From NCBI RefSeq assembly GCF_002834225.1, contig NZ_NNSR01000072.1, forward strand, positions 1 to 64,000: a DNA stretch of 64,000 bases, read 5' to 3'. Shown in pieces: positions 50,637-58,818 of this stretch. The DNA is from Ruminococcus bromii (lineage in GTDB: Bacteria > Bacillota > Clostridia > Oscillospirales > Acutalibacteraceae). A program made the position numbers and the translations under genes. Position 1 is the first letter of the stretch. Every line of letters starts with the position of its first letter. The notes under the pieces were generated by a model. That model saw nothing but the letters and a program-made list of their open reading frames with translations, ran no database searches and was not told the origin of the DNA.

Positions 50637-52091
50637 ATGTATAATTCGTTAAAAGAAAATATTTCAGCTTTGAAGAAAATGTTCAAAAATTCGGCAGACT
50701 TTACGGTTCGTGAAATGAATCTAAAGGGACAATGCAGTATAAAATCCGCAATAATCACAATTGAGGGGATGTGCGGAAAAGATACGCTTGCATTGTCGCT
50801 GATCAATCCTCTGCTTGATTATTATTTTGAATGTCAAAATCCCGATGAAATTTTTGATACAATCAAAAATACCGTGCTGACATCAAGCGAGATTGTCGAG
50901 TTTACGACAATTGACGAGGCAATCAGCTTTTCAACATCAGGCTTTGCCCTGCTTGTTGTTGACGGCTGCAGCCGTATGCTTGCAATCGGAGCACAGGGCT
51001 TTTCGTTCAGAAGTGTTTCCGAACCTGAAAGTGAGGTGGTTCAGAGAGGCTGCCGAGAGGGTTTTACAGAACCGCTGAGAATCAATATGACTTTAATAAG
51101 ACGAAGAATCAAAAGTCCCGACCTTGTTTTTGAAACCGTAACAAGCGGATACAGTTCAAATACGCAGATGATGATTTGTTACCTTCAAAACAGCGTGTCA
51201 AAGCAAATCCTTAAAGCAATCAGAGAACGGCTTGAAAACTGCAATCTTAAAATGATTCTTGCGTCGGGATATTTAAGCGAATATCTTGAAGATAACAGTT
51301 CAAATTCACTTTTTTCGGGGGTAGGAATTTCCGAAAGACCCGATACGGTCTGCGGAAAGCTATCGGAGGGGAGAGTGGCAATTCTGATTGACGGAACACC
51401 GTCGGTAATAATAATTCCTCATCTTTTTGTTGAAGAATTTCAGAGTGTTGACGATTACTCAAATCGTCCGTATTATGCGGCATTTATACGGATTTTAAAG
51501 TATATTTCATTCTTTATAGCTGTATTTTTACCGGGAATATACACCGCTTTTGCACAGTTCCATCCCGAATATTTTCCTACGGGTCTGCTCGTGAAAACCT
51601 CCGATTCATTATCTCAGACTCCATTGCCCGTAACACTTGAAGTTATTCTCATAACCTTTATCTATGAGGTTATGAGAGAGGCGGGACTGCGTATCCCAAA
51701 GCCGCTCGGACACGCTGTCAGTATTGTCGGAGCGCTTGTAATCGGCGAAAGTGCCGTCAGTGCAGGTATAATCAGCTCGTCAACCCTTATGGTCGTAGCA
51801 ACTGCGGCAATTTGCAGTTATGTTACATCCGCACTCTATCCGCCTATTATGGTGCTGAGATTTTTCTGCGTTATCGCAGGCGGAATGTTCGGCTTGTGGG
51901 GAATAGTTCTGCTCACCTGCGGAGTACTTGTCAATATGTGCTCAAAAACCTCGGTCGGTGTGCCGTATATGTCATCGCTTGCTCCGTTTTCATGGAGAAG
52001 TATGCGTGATGTCTTTGTCAGAGCAGATTGGAAAAGTCTTTCAAAGCGCACAATCAAGGTTCAGAAATTTCCCGAAACGGAGGAGATATAA
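50637..52091 (+). CDS. Spore germination receptor subunit A (GerA family)
   Basis: A 484-residue protein. A soluble N-terminal half (about 1-280) with the GerA blocks (FVEGMCG-like AIITIEGMCGK, VDGCSRMLAIGAQGFSFRSVSEPESE and INMTLIRRRIK) is followed by five or so membrane helices. The block ISERPDTVCGKLSEGRVAILIDGTPSVIIIPHLFVEEFQSVDDY is typical of GerA. Such receptors sit in the inner spore membrane and start germination upon nutrient sensing. SpoVAF-like proteins are an alternative. The stop overlaps the next gene's start (TAATG). Confidence 0.92.
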   Translation: MYNSLKENISALKKMFKNSADFTVREMNLKGQCSIKSAIITIEGMCGKDTLALSLINPLLDYYFECQNPDEIFDTIKNTVLTSSEIVEFTTIDEAISFSTSGFALLVVDGCSRMLAIGAQGFSFRSVSEPESEVVQRGCREGFTEPLRINMTLIRRRIKSPDLVFETVTSGYSSNTQMMICYLQNSVSKQILKAIRERLENCNLKMILASGYLSEYLEDNSSNSLFSGVGISERPDTVCGKLSEGRVAILIDGTPSVIIIPHLFVEEFQSVDDYSNRPYYAAFIRILKYISFFIAVFLPGIYTAFAQFHPEYFPTGLLVKTSDSLSQTPLPVTLEVILITFIYEVMREAGLRIPKPLGHAVSIVGALVIGESAVSAGIISSSTLMVVATAAICSYVTSALYPPIMVLRFFCVIAGGMFGLWGIVLLTCGVLVNMCSKTSVGVPYMSSLAPFSWRSMRDVFVRADWKSLSKRTIKVQKFPETEEI

Positions 52092-53158
52092 TGCAGTCTA
52101 ATATAACTTTTCCGTCAAAAAGACTTATGCTTTCGCTGTTTGTATGTTCTGTACTTCCAATATTGTTAATGGGGCGGAGCTTTTTGCAGAGTGACAATAT
52201 TTTTTCAAGTCTTGTGTCAATCGGATTCGGAATATTTTTCACGCTGTTGTGCTTTGTTCCTTTTTATTCGATAAAGCACAGAACAAGACTTGATTTTTCA
52301 GCCTTTGCAAAAAACACATCGCAAACGGGCTTTTTCTTTGTTTCTTCATATTATTGTATGTATTTCACCGTGATAACCGTTTCTTTTCTGATTAGATTTT
52401 GTGATATGTTTGTTTCGGGTGTTAATCCCGATGCTGACACAAAGGTGATTGCCTTTCTGATACTTTGCATTTGTGTTTACGGTGCGTCAAAGGGGGTAAA
52501 TCCGCTTTCAAGAGTCAGCATTTTTGTGTTTGCGTTTCTTATAATTGCATTTGCAGTGATATTTTTCGGCAATATAAAATCTTTTGAATTTGCACCGAAC
52601 AGCACCTTTGTAACACCCGATTTTTCAAATATTCGGAGCAATGCTGCAGACTGTTTAATCTTTGCGTTTCTGCCTGTAATTTTTGGATTCAATTCCACAA
52701 GCACCAAAAATCTGTCGATAAAACAACCTGTAATTACAACTCTTATTATATTCGGCACATTAATGTTAACTTTGTTTTTCACCGATTTTGTAACGGGTGC
52801 ATATTCGGCACAACAACCGTATTCTGTTCAGCTATTGTCAAAAACCGCTTATTTCGGTGATATGAAGGGCTTTGACAGCTTTTATCTTGCCGCTGTAACA
52901 GCTTGTGTATTTGTTTTTGTAACAGCGGTTCTCATCAGCGTTTCAAACTGCATTGTAAATACATCTTCAAAAAGAACGCTTGTTTTTGTTTCGATAATAG
53001 CTTTTATAATGTTTGTTTTGTTTGTTTGTGCAGATAGTTATAATGCTGTAAAAGAATTATTGTTGAACAATATTTTTCTGACTGCACTCAATTTTATTTC
53101 CGCACTTCTGATTCCGGCAATCTGTCTTTTTGCGTATAGGAGAAAGCTGTATGATTAA
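52091..53158 (+). CDS. Spore germination receptor subunit B (GerAB/endospore permease)
   Basis: A 355-residue membrane protein with ten predicted helices, related to amino acid permeases. The N-terminus shows the family pattern (SKRLMLSLFVCSVLPILLMGRSF) in place of the more common Q-rich start. It would bind the germinant and works with the A and C subunits. ATG 52091 overlaps the stop of the A subunit gene; the overlap with the C gene is 8 bases. Sequence divergence from known GerAB is substantial but the gene order supports the name. Confidence 0.85.
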   Translation: MQSNITFPSKRLMLSLFVCSVLPILLMGRSFLQSDNIFSSLVSIGFGIFFTLLCFVPFYSIKHRTRLDFSAFAKNTSQTGFFFVSSYYCMYFTVITVSFLIRFCDMFVSGVNPDADTKVIAFLILCICVYGASKGVNPLSRVSIFVFAFLIIAFAVIFFGNIKSFEFAPNSTFVTPDFSNIRSNAADCLIFAFLPVIFGFNSTSTKNLSIKQPVITTLIIFGTLMLTLFFTDFVTGAYSAQQPYSVQLLSKTAYFGDMKGFDSFYLAAVTACVFVFVTAVLISVSNCIVNTSSKRTLVFVSIIAFIMFVLFVCADSYNAVKELLLNNIFLTALNFISALLIPAICLFAYRRKLYD

Positions 53159-53735
53159 AAAAATATTTTTACTGCCGATTATGGCAATTGTTCTGATTTT
53201 AGGCGGCTGTACAAATTCAAACCGAATTGACACCTCATCACTGGTACAGACTGTTACCGCTGAAAATAAATCCGGCAAAACCGTATATAATTTCTATCTG
53301 CTGAAGAACTGCGAAGATGTGCAAAGTGTTTCGGTTGAGGCTGACAGCCTTGAAAAAGCCGTAATATTGGCAAAGAAAGCCTATATCCCAATGCTTACGC
53401 TTTCAAAGCTTGAATTGTATCTTATAGACTCAAATCTCGGAGAAAAAAATCTCAAAACAGATATAAATTATATTTCAAAAGCAAGCAAAATTTCACCTTT
53501 AACTTATGCAGCCTTTTCGGATACAAAAACATTGCAACTTTTTTCAAAAGATAAAGAGGCATTAAGAAAAGTAAAAGAACACATTGTTCATTTAAAGAAT
53601 AATGAAAAAGAGCTTTCGGTGACATCTTTATCCATATTTAATAATTTTAAGGGTAAAAATAACGGCTATTTGAGTATTTGTTATATTAGTTCCGAAAAAG
53701 AATTAAAAGCAGACATTGTTAAAATAGTAACATAA
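53151..53735 (+). CDS. Short germination lipoprotein (GerAC-like N-terminal part)
   Basis: A 194-residue lipoprotein with a signal ending in LGGC. It takes the place of the GerAC lipoprotein subunit in the operon. The usual GerAC protein has about 370 residues in three domains; this one covers only the first domain in length (block SVSVEADSLEKAVILAKKAYIPMLTLSKLELYLIDSNLG corresponds to the 'G.S...A......N.S' region). Compactness and clean ends argue that it is a natural short form and not a broken gene. GGAG precedes ATG 53151. Confidence 0.75.
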   Translation: MIKKIFLLPIMAIVLILGGCTNSNRIDTSSLVQTVTAENKSGKTVYNFYLLKNCEDVQSVSVEADSLEKAVILAKKAYIPMLTLSKLELYLIDSNLGEKNLKTDINYISKASKISPLTYAAFSDTKTLQLFSKDKEALRKVKEHIVHLKNNEKELSVTSLSIFNNFKGKNNGYLSICYISSEKELKADIVKIVT

Positions 53736-53782
53736 AAATGAGAAAATTTTATTTAAAATTGAAAAATAATTCACAAAAAGAC

Positions 53783-53811
53783 TTTATCAAGACAGCGTTA
53801 TGGTGTATAAT
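53783..53811 (+). promoter_or_regulatory. Promoter of the hprK series
   Basis: TTTATC (53783-53788) at 17 bases, or TTATCA at 16, from TATAAT (53806-53811). The -35 box is poor, so an activator or low basal level is possible. Confidence 0.55.
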
Positions 53812-53812
53812 A

Positions 53813-53837
53813 GCAATAAGTATATAATACTTATTGC
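53813..53837. promoter_or_regulatory. 25-base perfect palindrome at the hprK transcription start
   Basis: GCAATAAGTAT and ATACTTATTGC are exact inverted 11-base arms around ATA, beginning two bases after the -10 box. This is a strong operator candidate; as RNA only part of it would be transcribed. Confidence 0.7.
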
Positions 53838-53916
53838 GAATGTTCGCCGATTTTGAGGCAGGAACATTGCACCGCTTTAATAAGGGTAATAAATATTTAG
53901 GATAGGACGATGATTT

Positions 53917-54885
53917 ATGTCTGTTGAATTTTCTGTTCCGCTGTCGCAAATTGCAGAAGCATTGAACCTCACCGAAGTTTATGTCGCTGAAAATTACAAG
54001 GAAACTAACATATCGACTGTTGAAATCAACAGACCGGGACTTGAACTTACGGGTTATCTTGAATTCTTTGACAACAAGCGAATTCAGGTTCTCGGCAACA
54101 CGGAGTTCTCGTATCTCGGCCGTTACGGTCCCGAGGCTCAGAAAATGGTTATTGACTCCATTTTCAGCTTTGGACCGCCTGCAGTTATAATCTGCCGTGA
54201 CATTGAACCTTCAAACGCAATTCTCGAGAGTGCAAAACTGCACAAGGTGTCAATTTTCAGCACTCCGCAGAGTACATCGGATCTCACTGCGTCACTTGTA
54301 CAGTACCTTAACAAAGAGCTTGCTCCGAGAATCACCCGTCACGGCGTTCTTGTTGAAGTGTACGGCGAAGGCTGTCTGCTTACGGGCGACAGCGGTGTCG
54401 GTAAGAGTGAAACCGCAATTGAGCTTATCAAGCGTGGTCACCGTCTTGTTGCCGACGATGCCGTTGAAATCAGAAGAACTTCTCTGACAACTCTCTACGG
54501 TCAGTCTCCCGAAAATATCCGTCACTTCATTGAGCTTCGGGGTATCGGAATTATCAACGCCAGAAAGCTTTTCGGTATGGGCGCAATCAAACTGCAGGAA
54601 AAGATTGATATGGTAATCAACCTTGAGCAATGGGACAGCTCAAAGGTTTATGACAGAATGGGACTTGACAACGAATATATGAAGATTCTCGGAATAGAAG
54701 TGCCTACTTTGACAATTCCCGTAAAGCCCGGTCGTAACCTTGCTGTAATTATCGAGGTTGCCGCAATGAATAACAGACAGAAGAAAATGGGTTATAATGC
54801 CGCAAGAGAACTTCTCAAAAATCTCGGAATGGCTGTTGAGGATCTTCCGCCGTCACCAAAGGTTATTGTTGATACATGGGAGTAA
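53917..54885 (+). CDS. hprK: HPr kinase/phosphorylase
   Basis: A 322-residue enzyme that phosphorylates and dephosphorylates HPr at its regulatory serine, the main carbon signal in Firmicutes. Walker A is GDSGVGKSE, the catalytic RGIGIINARKLFG region and the C-terminal signature block EVAAMNNRQKKMGYNAAREL follow. The N-terminal Mur-like domain is complete. It opens the long gene series to recN. No lgt follows, unlike in many Bacilli. Confidence 0.95.
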   Translation: MSVEFSVPLSQIAEALNLTEVYVAENYKETNISTVEINRPGLELTGYLEFFDNKRIQVLGNTEFSYLGRYGPEAQKMVIDSIFSFGPPAVIICRDIEPSNAILESAKLHKVSIFSTPQSTSDLTASLVQYLNKELAPRITRHGVLVEVYGEGCLLTGDSGVGKSETAIELIKRGHRLVADDAVEIRRTSLTTLYGQSPENIRHFIELRGIGIINARKLFGMGAIKLQEKIDMVINLEQWDSSKVYDRMGLDNEYMKILGIEVPTLTIPVKPGRNLAVIIEVAAMNNRQKKMGYNAARELLKNLGMAVEDLPPSPKVIVDTWE

Positions 54886-54963
54886 CTGTATCGGATTTTT
54901 TATACATTTTAAATGTGCGGAACAGAAATTACATATCATAAACTGACAACGGAGGGTAATTTA

Positions 54964-55869
54964 ATGGATACTACCGATATTATATATAATTATGCTCAAA
55001 AGCTTGACTGTGATGCAAGACGATTTGAACCGATGAGCAGACACACTTCATTTAAAATCGGCGGAAAAGCAGATGTTTACATAAAGGTGACAAATCTTTC
55101 TCAGCTGATGAAAATTTTAAAGGAATGTGATGCCTGTAAGGAGAAGTATATTCTTCTCGGCAACGGCAGCAATGTTCTTGTTCCCGATGAGGGAATCCAC
55201 GGCACTGTTCTCCGTCTTGACGGTGATTTCAGAAACATTTCATTGATTGACGACACAACAATCTATTGCGGAGCCGGTGCGGCTTTGGGAAGTCTTTGTA
55301 AGTTTGCCCAAAAATGCGGACTTTCGGGACTTGAATATGCGTGGGGAATCCCCGGAACAGTCGGCGGTGCTGTGTTTATGAACGCAGGCGCATACGGCGG
55401 TGAAATGAAAGATGTTGTTTACAGCGTTTCTCATATTACAAACAGCGGTGACATCGGCAGAATAGAAGCCGCTGATCTTGGATTCGGCTACAGAACAAGC
55501 GTTTACCGCAAAAACGGCTGCATAATTACAGGCGCTGTTTTCAAACTTAAAAAAGATAATCCCGAAGAAATTCAGAACAGAATGAACGATTATATGAACC
55601 GCCGTTCGGCAAAACAGCCGCTTGAATATCCCAGCGCCGGCAGCGTGTTCAAAAGACCTGAGGGTGCATTTGCAGGTGCTCTCATTGAGCAGTGCGGACT
55701 CAAGGGCAAAACAGTCGGCGGTGCTCAGGTCAGTGAAAAACACGCAGGCTTTATTATTAACAAATCGAAGGCTACGGCAAATGATGTAAAACAGCTTGTG
55801 TCTGAAATTCAGAAAACTGTTGAAGATGAAACAGGCTACAAGCTTGAATGTGAACTTATTTTTCTTTAA
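54964..55869 (+). CDS. murB: UDP-N-acetylenolpyruvoylglucosamine reductase
   Basis: MurB makes UDP-MurNAc for peptidoglycan, using FAD and NADPH. The FAD-binding segments are RHTSFKIGGKADVYI and LLGNGSNVL. GLEYAWGIPGTVGGAVFMNAGAYGGEM and the block PSAGSVFKRP contain the catalytic Ser (type II pattern). The Tyr-loop is missing, as in shorter MurB forms. ATG 54964 has GGAGG seven bases ahead; a longer frame from 54913 does not. It sits between hprK and rapZ. Confidence 0.95.
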   Translation: MDTTDIIYNYAQKLDCDARRFEPMSRHTSFKIGGKADVYIKVTNLSQLMKILKECDACKEKYILLGNGSNVLVPDEGIHGTVLRLDGDFRNISLIDDTTIYCGAGAALGSLCKFAQKCGLSGLEYAWGIPGTVGGAVFMNAGAYGGEMKDVVYSVSHITNSGDIGRIEAADLGFGYRTSVYRKNGCIITGAVFKLKKDNPEEIQNRMNDYMNRRSAKQPLEYPSAGSVFKRPEGAFAGALIEQCGLKGKTVGGAQVSEKHAGFIINKSKATANDVKQLVSEIQKTVEDETGYKLECELIFL

Positions 55870-55886
55870 TCAAAAGGTGTAATTTT

Positions 55887-56750
55887 ATGGAATTTGTAAT
55901 CATTACAGGAATGTCGGGTGCAGGCAAAACAGGTGCTTTGCATGTGCTTGAAGACATCGGCTACTACTGCGTTGACAATCTACCGTCAAGCTTGCTGTCA
56001 ACACTCTACGATCTTTGCCTTAAATCTGAAGATGATTCAATGAAAAGAGTTGCAGTTGTTGTTGATGTAAGAGGCAACGAAAAATTTGAGGAAATGTGTT
56101 CTCAGATTGAACGCTTTAAAAAACGCTATGAAAATGTAAAAGTATTGTTCTTTGACGCAATGACGGACAGGCTCGTTGTTCGTTATAAGGAAACAAGAAG
56201 AAGACATCCTCTTTCGGAAAAACTCAAGGACGGTTCGGTACTGTCTGCCGTTGAGCTTGAAAGGGAGCTTCTTTTGCCTGTTAAAAGAACAGCCGATTAT
56301 AACATTGACACTACATATATGTCAAACAAACAGCTCCGAGAGCGAATTATGTCAATGTTCATGGAGGACACTTCACAAAGCATTACGCTGACATTTATGT
56401 CGTTCGGGTTCAAATACGGAATTCCGCTTGAGGCAGATCTCATTATGGATGTGCGTTGTCTGCCTAATCCTTTTTACATTCCCGAACTCAAACATCTTAC
56501 AGGGCTTGACAAAAAGGTGCGTGACTATGTTCTTGAAAGTGAAGAAACAACCGAATTTTTAAAGCGACTTTTGAGTATGCTCGATTTTTCGGTTCCGCTC
56601 TATCTCAAAGAGGGCAAAAGCGAGCTTGTTGTCGGCATAGGTTGTACGGGCGGCAAGCACAGAAGCGTTACAATTGCCATGCAGCTTAACGCTCACTTTC
56701 ATGAGAAAGGCTATAAGTGCGTTATTCAGCACAGAGATATTGACAGGTAA
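55887..56750 (+). CDS. rapZ: RNase adapter protein RapZ
   Basis: A 287-residue P-loop protein of the RapZ/YvcJ family. Walker A is GMSGAGKT (8-15), the Walker B region and the switch DAMTDRLVVRYKETRRRHPL follow, and the C-terminal half ends with GIGCTGGKHRSVTIA. In Firmicutes YvcJ hydrolyses GTP/ATP and links nucleotide-sugar status to competence and small-RNA control. It lies between murB and whiA. Confidence 0.95.
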   Translation: MEFVIITGMSGAGKTGALHVLEDIGYYCVDNLPSSLLSTLYDLCLKSEDDSMKRVAVVVDVRGNEKFEEMCSQIERFKKRYENVKVLFFDAMTDRLVVRYKETRRRHPLSEKLKDGSVLSAVELERELLLPVKRTADYNIDTTYMSNKQLRERIMSMFMEDTSQSITLTFMSFGFKYGIPLEADLIMDVRCLPNPFYIPELKHLTGLDKKVRDYVLESEETTEFLKRLLSMLDFSVPLYLKEGKSELVVGIGCTGGKHRSVTIAMQLNAHFHEKGYKCVIQHRDIDR

Positions 56751-56759
56751 GGTGCAGAG

Positions 56760-57695
56760 ATGTCATTTTCCTCGGATGTAAAAAAAGAAATTTGTTCGGT
56801 TGAACAGTTCGACCGTGAAGCTCTCAAAGCAGAGCTTTACGGAATGCTTTTGTTCAGCAGAAATTTTTCATCAAAAAAAATAACCTTTACAACAGAAAGT
56901 AATTATGCGGGAAACCGCCTTATATTTCTTTTACAGAATTTATATATGCCGATAATCGAAAAACAATCGGCGTTGAGAACAAAATCAAGCGACAGCCGCC
57001 TTTACAAAATAATCGTGATTGACGAAAACGATTGCAAGCGTATTTTTGAGGATTTCGGACATATTTACGGTCAGGTTACTCTGCGCGTAAACAGGGCAAA
57101 TCTTTCAAGCGAAGAGCTTACACAATCATTTTTGAGAGGTGTTTTTCTAAGCTGTGGCTCAATATCCGATCCGATGAAAAGCTATCACCTCGAATTTTGC
57201 GTTCCTCACAAAAATCTTTCTCAGGATTTGTGCAAGGTGCTTTCCGAAATAACCGAATGTACTCTCGCTCCGAAAACAGTTGTTCGCAGCGGCAGTTATA
57301 TCGTTTATTTCAAAGAAAGTGAGCAGATTTGCGATTTGCTCACCTACATAGGCGCTCCGATAAGAGCAATGGAGATTATGGGGACAAAGGCGATAAAACA
57401 GGTCCGAAACAATGTGAACCGCAGAATCAACGGTGAGGTGGCAAACATCGGAAAAATCGCAACGGCGTCGGCAAAACAGCTTGATGCAATCGAGCATATC
57501 AAGAGGACGGTCGGAATTGATTCTCTGCCGGAAGATTTGCGGGAAATTGCATATTTAAGGCTTGAAAATCCCGATATGTCACTTCGTGACTTGGGACAGA
57601 ATCTTTCAACCCCAATCAGCCGAAGCGGTGCAAATCACCGTATGCAAAGACTGCTTGAATATGCAGGTACAGAGGTAAAAACTAATGGAAAATAA
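56760..57695 (+). CDS. whiA: Sporulation/cell-division regulator WhiA
   Basis: A 311-residue protein joining a LAGLIDADG-like N-terminal domain (MSFSSDVKKEICSVEQ...) and a C-terminal helix-turn-helix (LREIAYLRLENPDMSLRDLGQNLSTPISRSGANHRMQRL). WhiA binds DNA and influences cell division and chromosome segregation. The usual neighbour yvcK is absent between rapZ and whiA. It overlaps xseB by 11 bases. Confidence 0.94.
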   Translation: MSFSSDVKKEICSVEQFDREALKAELYGMLLFSRNFSSKKITFTTESNYAGNRLIFLLQNLYMPIIEKQSALRTKSSDSRLYKIIVIDENDCKRIFEDFGHIYGQVTLRVNRANLSSEELTQSFLRGVFLSCGSISDPMKSYHLEFCVPHKNLSQDLCKVLSEITECTLAPKTVVRSGSYIVYFKESEQICDLLTYIGAPIRAMEIMGTKAIKQVRNNVNRRINGEVANIGKIATASAKQLDAIEHIKRTVGIDSLPEDLREIAYLRLENPDMSLRDLGQNLSTPISRSGANHRMQRLLEYAGTEVKTNGK

Positions 57696-57909
57696 AAATA
57701 TAACTTTTGAACAGGCAAATGAACTGCTTGAAAAATCAGTTTCAAAAATGGAGAGCGGAGAGCTTACTCTTGAACAGACAATGGAGGAGTATGCAAAAGC
57801 GTGTGAGCTTCTTGCTTTTTGTATGAAACAGCTTGAGCAATGCAAGGGTAAGATTATTGATATAAACGAGAAAATTTCAAAGCTTTCAAAGGGTGATGAC
57901 AATGAGTAA
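57685..57909 (+). CDS. xseB: Exodeoxyribonuclease VII small subunit
   Basis: A 74-residue helical protein with the family pattern 'ITFEQANELLEKSVSKMESGELTLEQTMEEYAKACELLAFCMKQLEQ'-like series of heptads (shown here only in part as LLEKSVSKMESGELTL). It binds the large subunit XseA, which is not in the window. It overlaps the end of whiA and the start of ispA, so all three are coupled. Confidence 0.92.
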   Translation: MENKNITFEQANELLEKSVSKMESGELTLEQTMEEYAKACELLAFCMKQLEQCKGKIIDINEKISKLSKGDDNE

Positions 57910-58777
57910 GGATTATGCAAAGATAACCGAAAATGCTTTAACAAACTATCTTCCGAGTGCGGATTGCCGTGAAAAAAAGCTGATTGACGCAATGGCTTAC
58001 AGCCTTGAGGCAGGCGGAAAGCGTGTCCGTCCGTACCTTGTGTTTTCGTTTAACAGCCTTTGCGGCGGAAGTGAAGAGTCTGCAACGGCATTTGCCTGTG
58101 CAGTTGAAATGATTCACACATATTCTCTCATTCACGATGATTTGCCGTGTATGGATAACGATGACCTCAGAAGAGGCAAGCCGTCAAATCATAAGGTTTT
58201 CGGTGAGAATATAGCTTTGCTTGCCGGCGACGCACTTTTAACGCTTGCCTTTGAAACCCTTACAAATGAAAAGACAGTAAAAATTTGCGGAACTCCTGCT
58301 TGCTGCAGAGGTGTTTCCGTGCTTTCAAAATACGCAGGTGCGACAGGAATGATAGGCGGTCAGGTTATTGACCTTATGAGTGAAAACACGAACGCTCCGA
58401 TTGAAGTTCTCCGTGAAATGGACTACAAAAAAACAGCCTGTCTTATAAAAGCAGCCTGCGAGCTTGGCTGTATAAGTGCAGGCGCAAACGATAAGCAAAT
58501 CAAAGCCGCCTCTGAATTTGGCGAGTGCATCGGCATTGCATTCCAAATTCAGGACGATATTCTTGATGTAACCTCATCCGATGAGGAACTCGGCAAGCCT
58601 GTAGGCAGTGATGCCGAAAACAGCAAATCAACCTATGTTTCACTTCTCGGAATTGAAAAGTGCAGAGAACTTGTTGATGAACTTACCAAAAAGGCCGTCA
58701 ATGCGCTACAGGGCTTTGACGGTGATACAACAGAGCTTGGAGATTTTGCATATAAACTTGCAAAAAGAAATAAATAA
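57902..58777 (+). CDS. ispA: Polyprenyl synthetase, farnesyl diphosphate synthase type
   Basis: A 291-residue prenyltransferase joining isopentenyl units. The first aspartate-rich motif is DDLPCMDNDD and the second is DDILD (in QIQDDILDVTSSDEELGKPVGSD). It matches the IspA group (geranyl/farnesyl products) in length and context beside xseB and dxs. ATG 57902, with AGGGTG six bases ahead, is chosen over ATG 57893. Confidence 0.92.
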   Translation: MSKDYAKITENALTNYLPSADCREKKLIDAMAYSLEAGGKRVRPYLVFSFNSLCGGSEESATAFACAVEMIHTYSLIHDDLPCMDNDDLRRGKPSNHKVFGENIALLAGDALLTLAFETLTNEKTVKICGTPACCRGVSVLSKYAGATGMIGGQVIDLMSENTNAPIEVLREMDYKKTACLIKAACELGCISAGANDKQIKAASEFGECIGIAFQIQDDILDVTSSDEELGKPVGSDAENSKSTYVSLLGIEKCRELVDELTKKAVNALQGFDGDTTELGDFAYKLAKRNK

Positions 58778-58818
58778 CTTTGTTAAGTAATTTTGATTAT
58801 ACGGATAGGAAATAAATT

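Noticed and set aside
55240-55743. A 167-codon frame opposite murB
   Set aside because: MurB is complete with its motifs on the plus strand; the opposite frame has no ribosome site.
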